This document shows positions 60,835 through 64,000 of a DNA stretch of 64,000 nt, piece by piece. Under the pieces are notes generated by a model. It did no database searches and was not told the DNA's origin. It worked only from the letters and a program-made list of their open reading frames with translations. The position numbers and the translations under genes are program-made. The DNA is from Pseudorhodoferax sp032153935. GTDB lineage: Bacteria; Pseudomonadota; Gammaproteobacteria; Burkholderiales; Burkholderiaceae_C. How positions within the stretch are numbered: the first letter of the stretch is position 1; each line of letters begins with the position of its first letter. Location of the stretch: assembly GCF_964253035.1 (NCBI RefSeq), contig NZ_CAXUQL020000001.1, positions 7,254,001 through 7,318,000 of the forward strand, in the 5' to 3' direction.

Positions 60835-62057
60835 GTCGGTATCAGTGCCGGTGGGGCCGTCGCGGCCGGTGCGGTCGGAAGGTGCCGGTCGATGCCGGCG
60901 AGGTGGGCGTCCCAGCTGAAGCTGGCCAGCACCTTGGCGCGTGCCGCCACGCCGGCGGCGGCGGCCTTCGGTGCATCGGCCAGCAGGGTTTCGACCTCGG
61001 CGACGAAGCCGGCGGCGTCAGCGGCCGGAAACATCTCGACGCCGTCGCGCGCGCCGATGGCCTGGGCACACTCAGCAGTGGCCACCACGGCCTTGGCCAT
61101 GGCCATGGCCTCGAGGATCTTGTTCTGGATGCCGCGTGCCACGCGCAACGGTGCCACCACCAGCGCTGCGTGCTGCAGGTAGGGACGCACGTCGTCCACG
61201 GTGCCGGTCACGGCCACGGCCTCGGACGCCAGCGCGCTCACGGCCGGCGCAGGGTTGCGCCCGACGATGTAGAAGCGCAGGCGCGGCCAGCGCTGGCGCA
61301 GCGCCGGCAGCATGTCGGCGCAGAACCAGCTGACGGCATCGATGTTGGGCCAGTAGTCCATCGCGCCGGTGAACACCAGCGGCAGTTCGTCGGCCGCATA
61401 GGGCGAGGCGCGCTGCGGGTCGGGCGAGAAGAACTGCGCGTCCACGCCATTGCACAGCGGCTCGACGTTCGCGCCGCTGCCCTGGGCCTGGCTGCGGAAC
61501 AGCTCCGTCTCCTGCGGGGTGACGAAGAACGAGCGCCGCGCGCGCTGCGCCACGGCACGCTCGAACGCGAGCAGGCGTTCGCCCTCGCGCCGGTACAGCC
61601 AGGACATCGGCCAGGGGCGCGCCGCCGCGTACTGGGTCCACTTGGCCGAATCCAGGTCGACGAAATCCACCAGCATCGGCAGGTTCGCCGGGGCGTACTG
61701 CGCCATGGCCGAGGAGAACACCACGGTCGCGTCGACGGTCTCGGTTGCCAGCGTCTCGCGCACCCAGCGCGCCAGGCCCGCATCACGGTAGTACGCCAGC
61801 GTCAGCGCCTCGCCGCGCAGCAACCCCGACAGGCTGCGCAGCTTGGCCCGGCGCGGCTGCAGCGGCGCCACATGCAGTTCAGGGCAGATCGCGCGCAGCG
61901 CGGGCAGGTGGGCTTCATCCTGCGGATCGTCGATGAAGGTGCCCAGCAGCACGCGGTGCGAGCGCTGCAGGTGCCGCAGCAGATGGTACGAGCGCACCTT
62001 GTCGCCCTTGTTGGGCGGGTAAGGCATGCGGTGCACCAGGTACAGCAGCGTGGCCAT
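60831..62057 (-). CDS. glycosyltransferase, PEP-CTERM/XrtA system (Stp1-type)
   Basis: The 408-residue GT-B enzyme begins MATLLYLVHRMPYPPNKGDKVRS, the marked start of the XrtA-associated transferase family, with HLLRHLQRSHRVLLGTFIDDPQDE next. The donor part has VFTGAMDYWPNIDAVSWFC near 228 and APLRVARGIQNKILEAMAMAKAVVAT near 305. It overlaps the exosortase start (ATGA). Acceptor and donor are unknown. Confidence 0.92.
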   Translation of the reverse strand: MATLLYLVHRMPYPPNKGDKVRSYHLLRHLQRSHRVLLGTFIDDPQDEAHLPALRAICPELHVAPLQPRRAKLRSLSGLLRGEALTLAYYRDAGLARWVRETLATETVDATVVFSSAMAQYAPANLPMLVDFVDLDSAKWTQYAAARPWPMSWLYRREGERLLAFERAVAQRARRSFFVTPQETELFRSQAQGSGANVEPLCNGVDAQFFSPDPQRASPYAADELPLVFTGAMDYWPNIDAVSWFCADMLPALRQRWPRLRFYIVGRNPAPAVSALASEAVAVTGTVDDVRPYLQHAALVVAPLRVARGIQNKILEAMAMAKAVVATAECAQAIGARDGVEMFPAADAAGFVAEVETLLADAPKAAAAGVAARAKVLASFSWDAHLAGIDRHLPTAPAATAPPALIPT

Positions 62058-62063
62058 CGGAGT

Positions 62064-63101
62064 TCAGCCCAGGTTGCGCACGATGTGCGGGCCGACGAAA
62101 TTGACCAGCGCGCGCGGCAGGCGGCGCCAGGTGCGGATCACGAGCTGGTACTTGGCGTTGGACGGGTTGTTCTGCGGCACCGCATCGCGCTTGTAGAGCT
62201 GGTACTCGTAGTGCAGTGGCTGCGGCTCGAAACCCCAGTTCTTCTTGAACGCGAAGGAGCCCGTACCCTGCTTGCTGCGGCCGTAGTCGAACACGCGCGC
62301 ACCACGTGCCGCGGCATGGCGCATCAGCTCCCAGTACTTGAAGTCGTTGCCGGCCAGGTCGCGCGCGGCCTCGTCGTCGCCGGCGTAGTAGGGCAGCACC
62401 TCGTCGCGGAAGTAAAAGCTCAGCACGCTGCTGAGCGGCTTGCCTTCGGGCGAGGTGACGGTGAGCACCTCGCAGTCCTTGCCGAAGGTCGTCAGCAGCG
62501 CCTGGAAGTAGCGCTTGGACATGGCCGGTGTGCCATGGCGGTGCACGTTGTCGGCATAGAGTGCGAAAAAGCGGTCCACATTGGGGTCGATCGTGCTTTG
62601 CAAGCCGTTCTTGATGCCCTTGCGCACCATGGCGCGCTGCTTGCGTGGGATGGCCAGCATGTTGGCCTCGTCGTCGGCGACGATGTTCTTGCGGAACGTG
62701 ACGTACAGGTCCTGCAGCGGCCAGTCGGCATGCCGGCGCTGCACGTTGCGCATCTCCAGATGGTCGACGCCAAGCCGGCGCGCCAGGCTCTGCGCCTCCT
62801 GCTCGAGCAGCTGCGCGGCCGCGGGATCGCTGGCCGCCACGCCGCCATAGACGCCAAAGGGCAGGCTGACCAGCGCATTGCCGAACAAGCGACTCTTGAC
62901 GTGGCCGAGCGGCAGCACGCCCACGATCGCACCGCCGTCTTCGGCGTAGAGGAAATGGCTGTCGTGCCGAAAGATGTCGCGCAGCAGGGTCTGCCAGCCG
63001 GCGCGGTGGAAGAAGCTGGCTTCGGGGCACTGGTGCACGAAGGCATCCCAGCGGCGGTACGCCTCGGCATCGCCGGGCTGCAATCGTTGGATGGTCAGCA
63101 T
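62064..63101 (-). CDS. FemAB family protein, XrtA/PEP-CTERM system-associated
   Basis: The 345-residue protein has tandem GNAT-like folds of the FemAB group: EASFFHRAGWQTLLRDIF near 31, PFGVYGGVAASDPAAAQLL near 83, KGIKNGLQSTIDPNVDRFFALYADNVHRHG near 165 and FDYGRSKQGTGSFAFKKNWGF near 277. FemAB proteins transfer amino acids from tRNA to muropeptides; this XrtA-linked group may add an amino acid to the glycan. I use the ATG at 63101 (MLTIQRLQPGD); the longer frame to 63161 overlaps the deacetylase gene. Confidence 0.9.
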   Translation of the reverse strand: MLTIQRLQPGDAEAYRRWDAFVHQCPEASFFHRAGWQTLLRDIFRHDSHFLYAEDGGAIVGVLPLGHVKSRLFGNALVSLPFGVYGGVAASDPAAAQLLEQEAQSLARRLGVDHLEMRNVQRRHADWPLQDLYVTFRKNIVADDEANMLAIPRKQRAMVRKGIKNGLQSTIDPNVDRFFALYADNVHRHGTPAMSKRYFQALLTTFGKDCEVLTVTSPEGKPLSSVLSFYFRDEVLPYYAGDDEAARDLAGNDFKYWELMRHAAARGARVFDYGRSKQGTGSFAFKKNWGFEPQPLHYEYQLYKRDAVPQNNPSNAKYQLVIRTWRRLPRALVNFVGPHIVRNLG

Positions 63102-63109
63102 GGAAACGG

Positions 63110-63967
63110 TCAGGCCGGCGTGGCCGCAGGACGCAGGAAGATCTCGTCCATGCGGCCCCACTTGAAGTCGCCCATCAGGCGGTCCAGGCGCGCTTCCATG
63201 CGGTCGATGTTCACGTAGTGGCGAAAGCGTGCCTTGGCATCGATGCCGGCCACGCGCGGCTGCTCCGGATCGATCTCCCAGGGATGGAAGTAGAAGATCG
63301 CGGCCTCGCGGTCTTGCGCGTTCACACGGCGCAGCATCCAGCGCGACAGGCCGTACGGCAACAGGCGGAAGTAGCCGCCGCCGCTGGAGGGCAGGTTGCG
63401 CTGCAGCATGCGCAGCGTGGTGACTGGGATCTCCAGCAGGCCGTCACGCACGGCATGGGCAAAGCGCGGCGCGTCCGGCATGCCATAGTGGTCGTGCTGG
63501 ATCGGGTAGATGCTGGAGCTGTACTGGTAGCCGGCGGCCTGCAGGCAATCGAAGGCCCACAGGTTGCGCGTGCCGATCGAGAAGCTGGGCGCGCGGTAGC
63601 CCTGCACCGAGACACCGCCCAGGTCTTCCAGGATCTGCTTGGCACGCTGGATATCGGCCAGGAAATCGGCCTCGCTCTGGTCGCTCGCACGTTCGTGGCC
63701 GTAGCCGTGGCTGGCCAGTTCGTGGCCTTCGGCGACGATGCGGCGCACCAGCTGCGGATAGCGTTCCGCGATCCAGCCCAGCGTGAAGAAGGTCGCCTTG
63801 GCGCCATGGCCGGACAGCATGTCCAGGATGCGGTGCACATTGCGCTCGACGCGGCACTCGCGCGTCTCCCACTCGTCACGGCGGATGTAGGGGGCAAACG
63901 CAGAGACCTGGAAATAGTCCTCCACGTCGATGGTCAGGGCATTGGTGATTGGTGCTGCGGCGGTCAT
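63110..63967 (-). CDS. XrtA system polysaccharide deacetylase (DUF3473)
   Basis: The 285-residue protein is a NodB-type deacetylase: LTIDVEDYFQVSAF near 11 (Asp14, Asp17), ATFFTLGWIAERYPQLVRRI near 58, ASHGYGHERA near 84 as metal His pair, then GYRAPSFSIG near 122 and the DUF3473 tail with FYFHPWEIDPEQPR near 222. It likely removes N-acetyl groups from the polymer or its precursor. No signal peptide is visible. It starts the visible part of the minus operon; the 33 bp beyond it to the window end show no gene. Confidence 0.93.
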   Translation of the reverse strand: MTAAAPITNALTIDVEDYFQVSAFAPYIRRDEWETRECRVERNVHRILDMLSGHGAKATFFTLGWIAERYPQLVRRIVAEGHELASHGYGHERASDQSEADFLADIQRAKQILEDLGGVSVQGYRAPSFSIGTRNLWAFDCLQAAGYQYSSSIYPIQHDHYGMPDAPRFAHAVRDGLLEIPVTTLRMLQRNLPSSGGGYFRLLPYGLSRWMLRRVNAQDREAAIFYFHPWEIDPEQPRVAGIDAKARFRHYVNIDRMEARLDRLMGDFKWGRMDEIFLRPAATPA

Positions 63968-64000
63968 GGTGTCTTGTCCTCTGCCCCGCGGCGCGCAGCA

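Noticed and set aside
1..64000. CRISPR array, prophage or insertion sequence
   Set aside because: No regularly spaced repeats, transposase or phage structural genes were recognised on either strand.

Overview
The window is GC-rich, densely coded DNA from a betaproteobacterium, most likely a Burkholderiales member close to Comamonadaceae. The reasons are the conserved gmk-rpoZ-spoT order facing greB, the Burkholderiales-style GreB, an exosortase A (XrtA) exopolysaccharide locus, and an intergenic hairpin repeat of a kind I associate with Comamonadaceae. No IS element, prophage or CRISPR array was seen. Genus-level placement is inference.

Positions 1-7360 hold housekeeping genes: a PhoX/DUF839-type protein cut by the window edge, a GNAT acetyltransferase, a small [2Fe-2S] ferredoxin, gmk, rpoZ with a clear terminator, spoT, convergent greB, two short overlapping genes of unknown function, and a tandem duplication of tRNA-Arg(ACG) in which each copy has its own terminator.

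Positions 7361-22983 look like one catabolic locus for nicotinamide and nicotinate. The minus arm encodes ferredoxin-NADP reductase, a TetR-type regulator and an enamidase-like amidohydrolase. The divergent plus arm encodes a 6-hydroxynicotinate reductase-like Fe-S protein, a UPF0280 protein, an 'amino acid synthesis' (DUF1185) protein, a branched-chain-type ABC importer with fused LivH-LivM permease, an exported nicotinamidase, and a NicA/NicB nicotinate hydroxylase with three c-type haems. The proposed flow is nicotinamide to nicotinate (periplasm), then 6-hydroxynicotinate (NicAB), then the tetrahydro-oxo compound (reductase plus FNR), then ring opening (enamidase). This joins a respiratory first step to a reductive ring step best known from anaerobes. 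No obvious enzyme for 2-formylglutarate is present, so the two family-only proteins are candidates for missing functions.

Positions 22994-63967 are a 41-kb exopolysaccharide locus of the XrtA/PEP-CTERM type. It contains a Wzz/GumC-like protein with a degenerate tyrosine-recombinase-like tail, two polymerase/ligase proteins, Ugd (UDP-GlcA), WecB/WecC (UDP-ManNAcA), a Wzx flippase, six stand-alone glycosyltransferases plus one fused to a deacetylase, an MBOAT/SGNH acetylation pair, two pyruvyltransferase-like proteins, an FrhB-like protein, a large RIFT-barrel protein that may be a lyase, and the XrtA accessory set (acyl-CoA ligase, ACP, PLP decarboxylase, two alpha/beta hydrolases, amidotransferase, exosortase A-EpsI fusion, FemAB protein, DUF3473 deacetylase). 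A block at about 32.2-40.4 kb and the gene at 46.6-47.5 kb look less GC-biased and use TTG starts, suggesting an exchangeable cassette. No PEP-CTERM substrate and no initiating sugar-phosphate transferase are in the window, so parts of the system lie elsewhere.
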